This document shows, piece after piece, positions 54,249-62,417 of a stretch of DNA of 64,000 bases (position 1 is its first letter; the number at the start of each line of letters is the position of its first letter). The notes below the pieces were generated by a model. It was given only the letters and a program-made list of their open reading frames with translations, searched no databases and was not told where the DNA came from. Made by a program: the position numbers and the translations under genes. Source of the stretch: Geothrix fermentans DSM 14018 (GTDB lineage Bacteria; Acidobacteriota; Holophagae; Holophagales; Holophagaceae). Where the stretch lies: NCBI RefSeq assembly GCF_000428885.1, contig NZ_KE386810.1, positions 210,444-274,443 of the forward strand. The letters run 5' to 3'.

Positions 54249-55619
54249 CTAGGCCCAGGCCATCTCCGCCGTGAAGTGCCGCAGGTACTGGCTCTGCTTG
54301 ACGATCTTCACGCCGCGGATCTCCCTGGCCTTGGCCTTCACCTCCGCGATGACCTCGGCGGCGAAGTCGAAGTGGCTCTGGGTGTACATGCGGCGTGGGA
54401 AGGCCAGGCGCACCAGCTCCATGCTGTGGTAGGTCTCAGTGCCGTCCTCCAGGCGTTTGCCGAACATGACGGAGCCGATCTCCACGCCGCGGATGCCGCC
54501 TTCCAGGTAGAGGGCGTTGCAGAGAGCCCAGGCCGGGTACTGGGATACAGGCATGTCCGGCAGCACAGTCTTGGCATCAATGTAGACGGCATGGCCGCCC
54601 GTGGGCTTCACGAAGCCCACGCCCGCGGCCTCCAGCTTCTCGCCCAGGTATTCCGCTGTGCGCAGGCGGTAGCGGAGGTAGTCCTCGTGCATGCCCTCCT
54701 CAAGGCCCACCGCGAGGGCGTCCAGGTCGCGGCCGGCCAGGCCGCCGTAGGTGGGGAAGCCCTCGGTGAGGATGAGCATGTTGCGGACAGGATCCAGCCA
54801 TTCGTCGCTGCGCAGCATGATGAAGCCGCCGATGTTCACCATGCCGTCCTTCTTGGCGCTCATGGTGCAGCCGTCGGCGTAGCTGAACATCTCCTGCACG
54901 ATGGCCTTGATGGGGGTGTTCTCGTAGCCGGGCTCCCGCAGCTTGATGAACATGGCGTTCTCGGAGAACCGGCAGACGTCCATGATGAGGGGCTTGCCGT
55001 ATGTCTTGAGCAGGGCGGCATAGGCCCGGATGTTCGCCATGGACACGGGCTGCCCGCCGCCGGTGTTGTTGGTCACCGTGATCATGCCGAAGGGGATGCG
55101 GTGCCCTTCGGCCTTCAGGACGGCCTCCACGCGCGCCAGGTCGATGTTGCCCTTGAAGGGGGCCACGAGGCTGGGCTGGAGCCCCTCGGGCACCACCAGG
55201 TCCACGGCCTCCACGCCGTTGTATTCGAGGTTGGCGCGGGTGGTGTCGAAGTGGCAGTTGTTGGGCACCAGGTCGCCCTTCTTGCAGACCGCCGTGAAGA
55301 GCACCTTCTCGGCGGCGCGGCCCTGGTGGGTGGGCACGAAGTGGTCCATGCCCGTGATGTCCTTGAGCACGGATTCCAGGCGGAAGAAGCTGCGGGCCCC
55401 GGCGTAGCTCTCGTCGCCGATCATGATGGCCCCCCACTGGGCCGAGCTCATGGCGCCGGTGCCGGAGTCCGTCAGCCAGTCCAGGAGGACGTCCTCGGCC
55501 CGCAGCTTGAACACGTTCAGCTTGGCGGCCTCCAGCAGGTCCAGGCGCTCCGCGGCGCTGGTCATGCGGATGGGCTCCACGGACTTGATGCGGAAGGGCT
55601 CGATCATGGTGCGGGGCAT
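54249..55619 (-). CDS. tnaA: tryptophanase
   Basis: A 456-residue PLP beta-eliminating lyase that splits tryptophan into indole, pyruvate and ammonia. FRIKSVEPIR opening, DLLTDSGTGAMS-like DWLTDSGTGAM, PTHQGRAAE, PLP Lys in CTMSAKKDG, and RGVEIGSVMFG. The last replaces the Arg-bearing SMERG of tyrosine phenol-lyase, favouring tryptophanase. The ATG at 55619 has TGGAG nearby. No tnaC-like leader or tnaB permease is seen, so it is not the E. coli type operon. Confidence 0.85.
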   Translation of the reverse strand: MPRTMIEPFRIKSVEPIRMTSAAERLDLLEAAKLNVFKLRAEDVLLDWLTDSGTGAMSSAQWGAIMIGDESYAGARSFFRLESVLKDITGMDHFVPTHQGRAAEKVLFTAVCKKGDLVPNNCHFDTTRANLEYNGVEAVDLVVPEGLQPSLVAPFKGNIDLARVEAVLKAEGHRIPFGMITVTNNTGGGQPVSMANIRAYAALLKTYGKPLIMDVCRFSENAMFIKLREPGYENTPIKAIVQEMFSYADGCTMSAKKDGMVNIGGFIMLRSDEWLDPVRNMLILTEGFPTYGGLAGRDLDALAVGLEEGMHEDYLRYRLRTAEYLGEKLEAAGVGFVKPTGGHAVYIDAKTVLPDMPVSQYPAWALCNALYLEGGIRGVEIGSVMFGKRLEDGTETYHSMELVRLAFPRRMYTQSHFDFAAEVIAEVKAKAREIRGVKIVKQSQYLRHFTAEMAWA

Positions 55620-55728
55620 GGCGGCTCCAGGCGAAAGGCCCAGGGTACTGGAGGCTCCGGGAATCGGCATCACAAGGGGGCTGGCGGCACAGACCGGCTC
55701 AGGCGATCCTGGATGGCTTGGAGTGGGC

Positions 55729-56523
55729 ATGAGTCTTCTGTTGGCCGTCGACGTGGGCAACACCAACGTGGTGCTGGGGATCTACGATCTGTCAAAAGGA
55801 CCGGACTCGCCCCTGGTCTGTTCCTGGCGCATGGCCACCAGCCGGGAGCGCACGGTGGACGAGTACGGGGTGACCGCCCTGGCCCTCATGCGCCACCAGG
55901 GCATCGAGGCCGGCCAGATCAAGCATGTGGCCATCTCCTGCGTGGTCCCGCCCCTCCACCCCATCCTCATGGGGCTGTCCTCGATCTACTTCGGCGTGGA
56001 GGCCTTCTACGTGGAGCCCGGCGTCAAGACCGGCATGAAGGTGCTCCTCGACAACCCGGCGGAGCTGGGCGCGGACCGGCTGGTGAACGCCGTGGCGGCC
56101 ATCGAGGCCTACGGGGCGCCCGTCATCGTCGTGGACTTCGGCACGGCCACCACCTTCGACGTGGTGAACGCTAAGCGGGAATACCTGGGCGGCCTCATCT
56201 GCCCCGGCGTGAAGATCAGCGCCGACGCCCTCTTCCAGCGGGCCAGCCGCCTGCCGCGCGTGGAGGTGGCCGAGCCCGAGCGGCTCGTGGGACGGAACAC
56301 GGTCCAGGCCATGCAGGCCGGCATCTTCTACGGCTACGTGGGCATGGTCGACGGGATCCTGGACCGGCTCCTGGAGGACATCCCGGAGGCCAAGGTCGTG
56401 TCCACGGGCGGCCTGGCGAAGGTGATCGGGCCCCACACCCGGCATATCCGCCTGGAGGCGCCGGACCTCACCCTGGACGGCCTGCGCATCCTCTGGCTCC
56501 GCAACCAGGGCGGCCGGAAATAG
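55729..56523 (+). CDS. coaX: type III pantothenate kinase
   Basis: First step of CoA synthesis, 264 residues. Phosphate-binding DVGNTNVVLG, GADRLVNAVAA and VVDFGTATTFDVV motifs mark the CoaX/BvgA-like fold. ATG at 55729 with TTGGAG before it. Divergent from tnaA; the next gene, birA, starts two bases after its stop, a common pairing. Confidence 0.95.
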   Translation: MSLLLAVDVGNTNVVLGIYDLSKGPDSPLVCSWRMATSRERTVDEYGVTALALMRHQGIEAGQIKHVAISCVVPPLHPILMGLSSIYFGVEAFYVEPGVKTGMKVLLDNPAELGADRLVNAVAAIEAYGAPVIVVDFGTATTFDVVNAKREYLGGLICPGVKISADALFQRASRLPRVEVAEPERLVGRNTVQAMQAGIFYGYVGMVDGILDRLLEDIPEAKVVSTGGLAKVIGPHTRHIRLEAPDLTLDGLRILWLRNQGGRK

Positions 56524-56524
56524 C

Positions 56525-57205
56525 GTGGACCTGCCCCTGATCCGGCTGGCCGAGGTGGACTCCACCCAGGCCTTCCTGCGGCGGAATCCCCACCTGGGCT
56601 TCTGCGCTGTGCTGGCGGACCGCCAGACCGAGGGCCGCGGCCGCCAGGGCAACCGCTGGGAGAGCGCCGCGGGAGCAGGGCTCTGGCTGTCCGCCGCGCT
56701 GCCCGCATGCGCCGGCGTGGCCCCGGGCCTGGTGCTCCAGCGGGCCATGACCGCCGCCGCCGGGGTGCTGGATCCCGAGAGGCAGGTCCTGGGCCTGAAG
56801 TGGCCCAATGACCTCGTGGCCTGGCGCGGGGGCCGCCTGGTGAAGGTGGGCGGCATCCTGGGCGAGCAGGTCGGCGGGCGCCTGATCCTGGGCCTGGGCG
56901 TGAACCTCCAGTCCGCCCCGGACATCCCCGGCCGGGCCTTTCCGCCCGCCTGCCTGCGGGACTTGGGCCTGACACCTCCACCTATCCAGCTATTGGCGAA
57001 CCATATCGCAAAATCCTGGAGAGACTTGGAGCGCGAGTTTCAACCGCCCTTCCGCTGGCCCGAAGCCGGCACCCCCATCCGCTGGGAGGAGGGCCAGGGC
57101 ACCTGCCTGGGCTGGGAACCAGATGGCCGGCTGAAGGTCGCCACCTCGGCGGGCCTCCAGCGGCTCAGCGCGGGCGAGGTCAGGGGGCTGGGGCTGGACG
57201 GCTGA
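56525..57205 (+). CDS. birA: biotin-protein ligase (BirA), enzymatic form
   Basis: A 226-residue biotin-[acetyl-CoA-carboxylase] ligase. GRGRQGNRWESAAG (biotinyl-AMP loop) and LKWPNDLVAW with VGGILGEQ are typical. The N-terminal DNA-binding domain of bifunctional BirA is absent, so it should not act as a repressor. GTG start, two bases after coaX. Confidence 0.93.
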   Translation: MDLPLIRLAEVDSTQAFLRRNPHLGFCAVLADRQTEGRGRQGNRWESAAGAGLWLSAALPACAGVAPGLVLQRAMTAAAGVLDPERQVLGLKWPNDLVAWRGGRLVKVGGILGEQVGGRLILGLGVNLQSAPDIPGRAFPPACLRDLGLTPPPIQLLANHIAKSWRDLEREFQPPFRWPEAGTPIRWEEGQGTCLGWEPDGRLKVATSAGLQRLSAGEVRGLGLDG

Positions 57206-57321
57206 CTCCCGGGGGAAGCCACACTTGGTTTCAAACCTCCGGGTCCGAATTCTGCTTGAGCCTTGATCCGTTCGAGCGCACTGTTTGATGGGTTTTTCCG
57301 AGTCCATCAAGGAGATGCGCC

Positions 57322-59610
57322 ATGAGCGGTTCCCACCAGGATTCCACGCCCCTTTCCCCCCGCTGGCGGCAGGCGGTCATCCTCGTGATGATCTTCGGCT
57401 TCAGCCTGCTGATCTGGGTCACGGCCAAGACCTACGCCGGGGCGCCGCCCATCCCCGCTCGGGTGGTGGGAGAGGCTGGCCAGGTCCTCTTCACCGGGGA
57501 GGACATCAAGGACGGCCAGGAGGTCTTCCTGAAGTACGGCCTCATGGAGCACGGCACCCTCTGGGGCCATGGGGCCTACCTGGGGCCCGACTACACGGCC
57601 GAATACCTGCACCGGCAGGCGGAGATCGGCCGGAATGTCCTGGCCCAGGCCCACTACGGCAAGGGCTTCCAGGACCTGGATCCGGCCAAGGCCCAGGAGA
57701 TCGGAGGCCTGCTGGCCTCGCAGACCAAGCAGAACCGCTACGATCCGGGCACGGACACGCTCCGCTTCACGGAGCTGGAGGCCGCGGCCTACCGCACCCA
57801 GATCGGGGAGTGGAAGGCCTACTTCTCCGGTGACCAGCCCGCCGTGGGCCTGCCCAAGAACTTCATCCAGGACGAGGTGGAGCTGAGGAACCTGACGGCC
57901 TACCTCGCCTGGGCCAGCTGGGCCACGGTGGCCCCCCGGCCCGGGAAGAACTATTCCTACACCAACAACTGGCCCTACGAGCCCCTGGTGGGCAACACGC
58001 CGACGGCCTCGACCTACCTCTGGAGCGCCATGAGCCTCATCGCGCTGCTGGGCGGCCTGGGCCTGATCCTCTTCGTCTTCGGGAAGTTCGACTACCTGGG
58101 TTGGGGCGGGGAGGCTGGCTGGCGGCACGCGGAGGAGGGCCGGCTCCACTCATGGACGCTCACGCCCAGCCAGAAGGCCGTGGGCCTCTTCCTCGCCGTG
58201 GTGGCCCTGCTGTTCCTGGGCCAGGCCGCCCTGGGCGGGGCCCTGGCGCACTACCGCGTCGAACCCGGGGGCTTCTACGGCTTCGATCTGGCCCGCATCC
58301 TGCCCTACAACCTGGCCCGGACCTGGCACCTGCAGCTGGCGATCTTCTGGATCGCCACCGCCTGGGTGGGGGGCGGCCTCTTCCTGGCGCCCCTGGTGGG
58401 CGGGGCCGAGCCCAAGGGCCAGCGGGCCGGGGCCCTGCTGCTTCTGGGCGCCCTGGCCATCGTGGTCTTCGGCAGCCTGTTCGGGGAATTCGCGGGCATC
58501 AACGGCTACCTGGGCAGCCTCTGGTTCTGGCTGGGCCACCAGGGCAGCGAGTATCTGGACCTGGGCCGCTTCTGGCAGCTGCTGCTGGCGGTGGGCCTCA
58601 TCTTCTGGCTCTTCCTCATGTTCCGGGCCCTCCGCCCGGCCATGAAGGACGGCAAGCAGGGCGAGCTGCCAACCCTCTTCCTCTTCGCGGCCATCGCCAT
58701 CCCGCTCTTCTACGTGCCGGCCCTGTTCTACGGGCCCCGCACCAACTTCGCCGTCATCGACAACTGGCGCTTCTGGATCATCCACCTGTGGGTGGAGGGC
58801 TTCTTCGAGCTCTTCGCCACGGTGCTGGTGGCCGTGATGTTCTACCAGCTGGGGCTGGTGACCTCGAAGTCCGCCACGCGGCTGGTGTATCTCGACGCCA
58901 TCCTCTACCTGGCCGGCGGCATCATGGGCATCGGCCACCACTGGTACTTCACGGGACAGGGCACCCTGAACATGGGCCTGGCCGCCTGCTTCTCGGCCCT
59001 GGAGGTGGTGCCGCTCACCCTGCTCACCCTGGACGCCTGGGACTTCATCCGCCTGCAGCACAGGAACTGCGAGGACTGCGGCAAGCCCCTGGCGGCGAGG
59101 CAGAGCTGGGCCATCAAGTTCCTCATCGCCGTGGGCGTGTGGAACTTCGTGGGGGCGGGCGTCTTCGGGTTCCTCATCAACCTGCCCATCGTGTCCTACT
59201 TCGAGATGGGCACCACGCTCACGGCCAACCACGGCCACGCGGCCATGTTCGGCGTGTTCGGGATGCTGGCCCTGGCGGTGCTGGTGTTCTGCCTGCGGGA
59301 GCTCAAGGGCGACCGCGCCTGGGAGCAGGTGGAGAAGGCCATCCGCTTCGGCTTCTGGGGCCTCAACATCGGCCTGGGCCTGATGCTGCTCCTGGACCTG
59401 TTCCCGGCCGGCGTCATCCAGCTCTGGGACGTGCTCGTGAATGGCTACTGGCACGCCCGGCGCCTGACCTACCTCATGGGCGGCACCTTCCACACCCTGG
59501 AGTGGATCCGCATCGTGGCCGACACGATCTTCCTCCTTGCGGGCGCGCTGCCCATCGCCTACGCCACGCTGAGGCTGGTGTTCTCCCCTGAACCGAAGGA
59601 TGCGGCCTGA
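57322..59610 (+). CDS. norZ: quinol-dependent nitric oxide reductase (qNOR)
   Basis: A 762-residue inner-membrane enzyme reducing NO to N2O with quinol electrons. The N-terminal 220 residues hold one membrane helix and a NorC-like domain without a haem-c CxxCH, as in qNOR; a haem-copper oxidase-like core of about 12 helices follows. Ligands are visible: H336 (RTWHLQL), H488 and E492 (HLWVEGFFE), H539/H540 (GIGHHW), H637 and H639 (ANHGHAAM). A short C-x2-C pair (583-586) lies in a cytoplasmic loop, role unknown. AAGGAG precedes the ATG. No FNR or NO-regulator site is convincing upstream. Confidence 0.93.
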   Translation: MSGSHQDSTPLSPRWRQAVILVMIFGFSLLIWVTAKTYAGAPPIPARVVGEAGQVLFTGEDIKDGQEVFLKYGLMEHGTLWGHGAYLGPDYTAEYLHRQAEIGRNVLAQAHYGKGFQDLDPAKAQEIGGLLASQTKQNRYDPGTDTLRFTELEAAAYRTQIGEWKAYFSGDQPAVGLPKNFIQDEVELRNLTAYLAWASWATVAPRPGKNYSYTNNWPYEPLVGNTPTASTYLWSAMSLIALLGGLGLILFVFGKFDYLGWGGEAGWRHAEEGRLHSWTLTPSQKAVGLFLAVVALLFLGQAALGGALAHYRVEPGGFYGFDLARILPYNLARTWHLQLAIFWIATAWVGGGLFLAPLVGGAEPKGQRAGALLLLGALAIVVFGSLFGEFAGINGYLGSLWFWLGHQGSEYLDLGRFWQLLLAVGLIFWLFLMFRALRPAMKDGKQGELPTLFLFAAIAIPLFYVPALFYGPRTNFAVIDNWRFWIIHLWVEGFFELFATVLVAVMFYQLGLVTSKSATRLVYLDAILYLAGGIMGIGHHWYFTGQGTLNMGLAACFSALEVVPLTLLTLDAWDFIRLQHRNCEDCGKPLAARQSWAIKFLIAVGVWNFVGAGVFGFLINLPIVSYFEMGTTLTANHGHAAMFGVFGMLALAVLVFCLRELKGDRAWEQVEKAIRFGFWGLNIGLGLMLLLDLFPAGVIQLWDVLVNGYWHARRLTYLMGGTFHTLEWIRIVADTIFLLAGALPIAYATLRLVFSPEPKDAA

Positions 59611-59635
59611 TCAGGTCGCCGAGAAAGGAACACCC

Positions 59636-59944
59636 ATGACCATCACCAACCTGCAGGAAGCCCTGCCCATGCCCGAATCCCAGCGGGCCAACCTGCCGCT
59701 CATCGATGTGGAGCACGGCGTCAAAGTGGTCCTCGTGGCCCTGCCCGGAGGGGTCAAGATCGCCCCCCACAAGGCCCCCTACGTCGCCACCGCCCAGCTC
59801 CTGACCGGGCGCATCGAGGTGCTCAAGGGCGAGACCTGGATCTCCATGCTTCCGGGTGACCGGGTGGTCTTCGACAAGGACCAGCCCCACGCCCTGACGG
59901 GGATTGAGTCTTCCTACGTCCTCGTGACCCACCTGCGGAGCTAG
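59636..59944 (+). CDS. small cupin-domain protein
   Basis: A 102-residue single-domain cupin. Cupin motif 1 appears as GGVKIAPHKAPYVATAQLLTG and motif 2 as PGDRVVFDKDQPHAL; only some of the usual metal-binding His/Glu are present (H in PHKA and PHAL). Function unknown. It sits 25 bases after norZ and 5 before ndh, so it is probably part of the NO-reduction operon, perhaps in iron or NO sensing (inference). Confidence 0.78.
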   Translation: MTITNLQEALPMPESQRANLPLIDVEHGVKVVLVALPGGVKIAPHKAPYVATAQLLTGRIEVLKGETWISMLPGDRVVFDKDQPHALTGIESSYVLVTHLRS

Positions 59945-59949
59945 CAGCG

Positions 59950-61242
59950 GTGGCGGATCCAGCGCCCGGCCAGCCCACGGTCCTCATCGTCGGCGGCGGG
60001 TTCGGGGGGCTGCGGGCCGCCCGGGCCCTGGCGGGCGCTTCGGTCCGCGTTGTTCTCGTGGACCGCCAGAACCACCACCTGTTCCAGCCCCTCCTCTACC
60101 AGGTGGCCTCGGCCACCCTCTCGCCGGCAGATATCGCAGCCCCCATCCGCCACGTCCTCCGCGAGCAGGCCAACGCCGAGGTGGTGCTGGGGGAGGTGGC
60201 TTCCGTGGATCTGGAGGTCCGCCAAGCCAGGCTCGCAGACGGCCGGAATCTGAGGTACGACTTCCTGGTCCTGGCGGCGGGTTCCCGCAGCTCCTACTTC
60301 GGGCATGACGCGTGGAGGGGGGTGGCGCCGGGTCTCAAGACCCTGGAGGACGCGCTGGAGATCCGCCGGCGCTTCCTGCTGAGCTTCGAACGGGCGGAGC
60401 AGGAGGAGGATCCGGAGCTGCGTCGCGAGTGGCTCACCTTCGTCGTCGTCGGGGGCGGCCCTACGGGCGTGGAGCTGGCCGGCACGCTGAAGGAGATGGC
60501 CCGGCTCACCCTGCCGCGGGAGTTCCGCCGCATCCGCACGGACCGGGCCCGCGTCATCCTGGTGGAGGCCGGCCCGGCCATCCTGGCGAACCTCGGCCCC
60601 GGCCTGTCGGAGAAGGCCGTGGAGAGCCTGGAGCGCATCGGCGTGGAAGTGCGCCTGGGGCAGGCCATCACGGGCATCGAGGATCGCTCGGTCCAGCTGG
60701 GCGGGGAGCGCATCCCCACGCGGACCGTGCTGTGGGCGGCCGGAGTCTCCGCGGTGCCCCTGGGCGCGGGCCTCGGCGTGCCGGTGGACCGCCTCGGGCG
60801 GCTGGTGGTGGAGCCGGACCTCAGCCTCCCGGGGCATCCGGAGGTCTTCGCCGTGGGGGACCTGGCCGCCTTCACCCACGGCGCCGAGGGCCCGCTGCCC
60901 GGCGTGGCGCCTGTGGCCATCCAGCAGGGGGCATGGGCCGCGGCGAACCTCCTGGCCACGCTGGCGGGGCAGCCGAGGCGGCCCTTCCGCTACCGGGACC
61001 GGGGCAGCATGGCGACCCTGGGGCGGGGCAGGGCCGTGGCCCGGGTGGGCGGTCTGAGCTTCACGGGCTACCCGGCCTGGCTCACCTGGCTCTTCATCCA
61101 CCTCATGCTGCTCGTGGACTTCCGCAGCCGCGTGTTCGTGTTCTTCGAGTGGCTCTGGGCCTACCTGACCACCCAGCCGCGCGCCCGCCTCATCATCGGG
61201 AGGAGGGGCCCTACAGCACCGCCCGGATCTCCGTCTCGCTGA
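59950..61242 (+). CDS. ndh: type II NADH:quinone oxidoreductase (NDH-2)
   Basis: A 430-residue flavoprotein that feeds NADH electrons to quinone without proton pumping. FAD motif GGGFGGLRAARAL, NADH motif GGGPTGVELAG, and FAVGDLAAF near the end; a C-terminal amphipathic/hydrophobic part (LTWLFIHLMLLVDF) anchors it to the membrane. GTG start at 59950. With norZ it could supply quinol for NO reduction (inference). Its 3' end overlaps the convergent next gene by 32 bases. Confidence 0.92.
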   Translation: MADPAPGQPTVLIVGGGFGGLRAARALAGASVRVVLVDRQNHHLFQPLLYQVASATLSPADIAAPIRHVLREQANAEVVLGEVASVDLEVRQARLADGRNLRYDFLVLAAGSRSSYFGHDAWRGVAPGLKTLEDALEIRRRFLLSFERAEQEEDPELRREWLTFVVVGGGPTGVELAGTLKEMARLTLPREFRRIRTDRARVILVEAGPAILANLGPGLSEKAVESLERIGVEVRLGQAITGIEDRSVQLGGERIPTRTVLWAAGVSAVPLGAGLGVPVDRLGRLVVEPDLSLPGHPEVFAVGDLAAFTHGAEGPLPGVAPVAIQQGAWAAANLLATLAGQPRRPFRYRDRGSMATLGRGRAVARVGGLSFTGYPAWLTWLFIHLMLLVDFRSRVFVFFEWLWAYLTTQPRARLIIGRRGPTAPPGSPSR

Positions 61243-62410
61243 GGATGCGCGGACTGTTCTTGGCGGCCTGGAGGATGCGCTCCACCCGGTCCGGGCTGGG
61301 GTCGTAGCCGTTCATCTCGAGCCAGTACACGACGTTGTGGTGGCCAGCCATGGGGCCGATCTCGATCTCCTGACGCCGGCCCACCAGGGCGGCGGGGACG
61401 CCGGAGTAGACGGCGTCTGCCAATTCCACGTCGCCCCTGTGCAGGGCCTTCACGATGGCGGCGGCGTGGACGCCGGTGCCCGTACGGAAAGCGTCCCGGC
61501 CCAGCACGGGGTAGTTGGCGGGGATCTCCACGTCGCACAGCTCGGCCACGCGCTCCGCCAGGGCGGGAAGGTCCGAGAGGTCGCCCTTGGGGAAGCCCAT
61601 CAGGTGCAGGTTGATCATGAGCTGATCCAGGGCCACGTTGCCGCAGCGCTCGCCGATGCCCAGGATGGTGCCGTGGAGCCGGTCGGCGCCGGCCTCGAAG
61701 GCGGCGATGGCATTGGCCACGCCCAGGCCCCGGTCGTTGTGCCCGTGCCAGTCGATGTGCACGGAGCGGTCCTTGACGACCTTCTCCTTGATGAAGCGCA
61801 CCAGGCGCCGCACCCCGTCAGGCGTGGCATGGCCGCAGGTGTCGGACAGGCAGATGGACTGGGCGCCCTCGTCCATGGCGGCGCCATAGATGGCCTGGAG
61901 CACGTCGGGCCTGGCCCGGGTGCTGTCCTCCGTCACCATCATCAGCGGCACCTCGTGGCGGCGGCAGAAGGCCGCGGCCTTGCGCGCCATGTCCACGAGG
62001 AAGGCGAGATCCCAGCCCTCCACGTCCATGCGGATGGGGCTGGAGCCCAGGAAGGCGCCGGCCTCCAGGGCGATGCCCACGCGCTGCTGGATCTCGGCCA
62101 CCTGCGCCAGGTCGGCCTCCATGGTCCGCACCGCCACCTGGGGATGGATGGGCAGGCGGTGGTCCCGGATCTCCACCATGAGGGCCCGGACCGCCGCCAG
62201 GGCCTTGGGGCCCGCGCCGGGCATGCCCAGGTCCACCGCGTCCACACCCAGGCGCGCCAGGCGGTGGATGAGGTCGCGCTTGGCGGCGATGTCGGGATCG
62301 CGCACCGAGGGACTCTGGAGCCCATCCCGCAGGGTCTCGTCCAGGAGCACCGGGATGCGGCCCTGGGCCTGCGGGCCGTTCCAGTCGTTGATGAGCTCGT
62401 CGAGGGTCAT
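61211..62410 (-). CDS. DRE-TIM acyltransferase, LeuA/homocitrate-synthase-like
   Basis: A 399-residue TIM-barrel enzyme of the isopropylmalate/homocitrate synthase group that condenses acetyl-CoA with a 2-oxo acid. DETLRDGLQSP (D24, R28, D29) and the metal-ligand HGHND are present, with GERCGNVALDQL and TGTGVHAAAIVK near the end. In LeuA and homocitrate synthase the first motif is DGEQSP; here Glu is Leu (L31), as in HMG-CoA lyase-like proteins. It lacks the LeuA regulatory C-terminal domain. The substrate is therefore open (2-oxoisovalerate, oxaloacetate or 2-oxoglutarate). Confidence 0.75.
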   Translation of the reverse strand: MTLDELINDWNGPQAQGRIPVLLDETLRDGLQSPSVRDPDIAAKRDLIHRLARLGVDAVDLGMPGAGPKALAAVRALMVEIRDHRLPIHPQVAVRTMEADLAQVAEIQQRVGIALEAGAFLGSSPIRMDVEGWDLAFLVDMARKAAAFCRRHEVPLMMVTEDSTRARPDVLQAIYGAAMDEGAQSICLSDTCGHATPDGVRRLVRFIKEKVVKDRSVHIDWHGHNDRGLGVANAIAAFEAGADRLHGTILGIGERCGNVALDQLMINLHLMGFPKGDLSDLPALAERVAELCDVEIPANYPVLGRDAFRTGTGVHAAAIVKALHRGDVELADAVYSGVPAALVGRRQEIEIGPMAGHHNVVYWLEMNGYDPSPDRVERILQAAKNSPRILSETEIRAVL

Positions 62411-62417
62411 GGGGAGT

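Noticed and set aside
54249-55619. Tyrosine phenol-lyase
   Set aside because: The Arg that reads the phenol ring in SMERG is replaced by the tryptophanase-like VEIGS segment.
57206-57321. FNR or NnrR site before norZ
   Set aside because: TTGAT and ATCAA elements occur, but not with four-base spacing as a dyad; nothing convincing.
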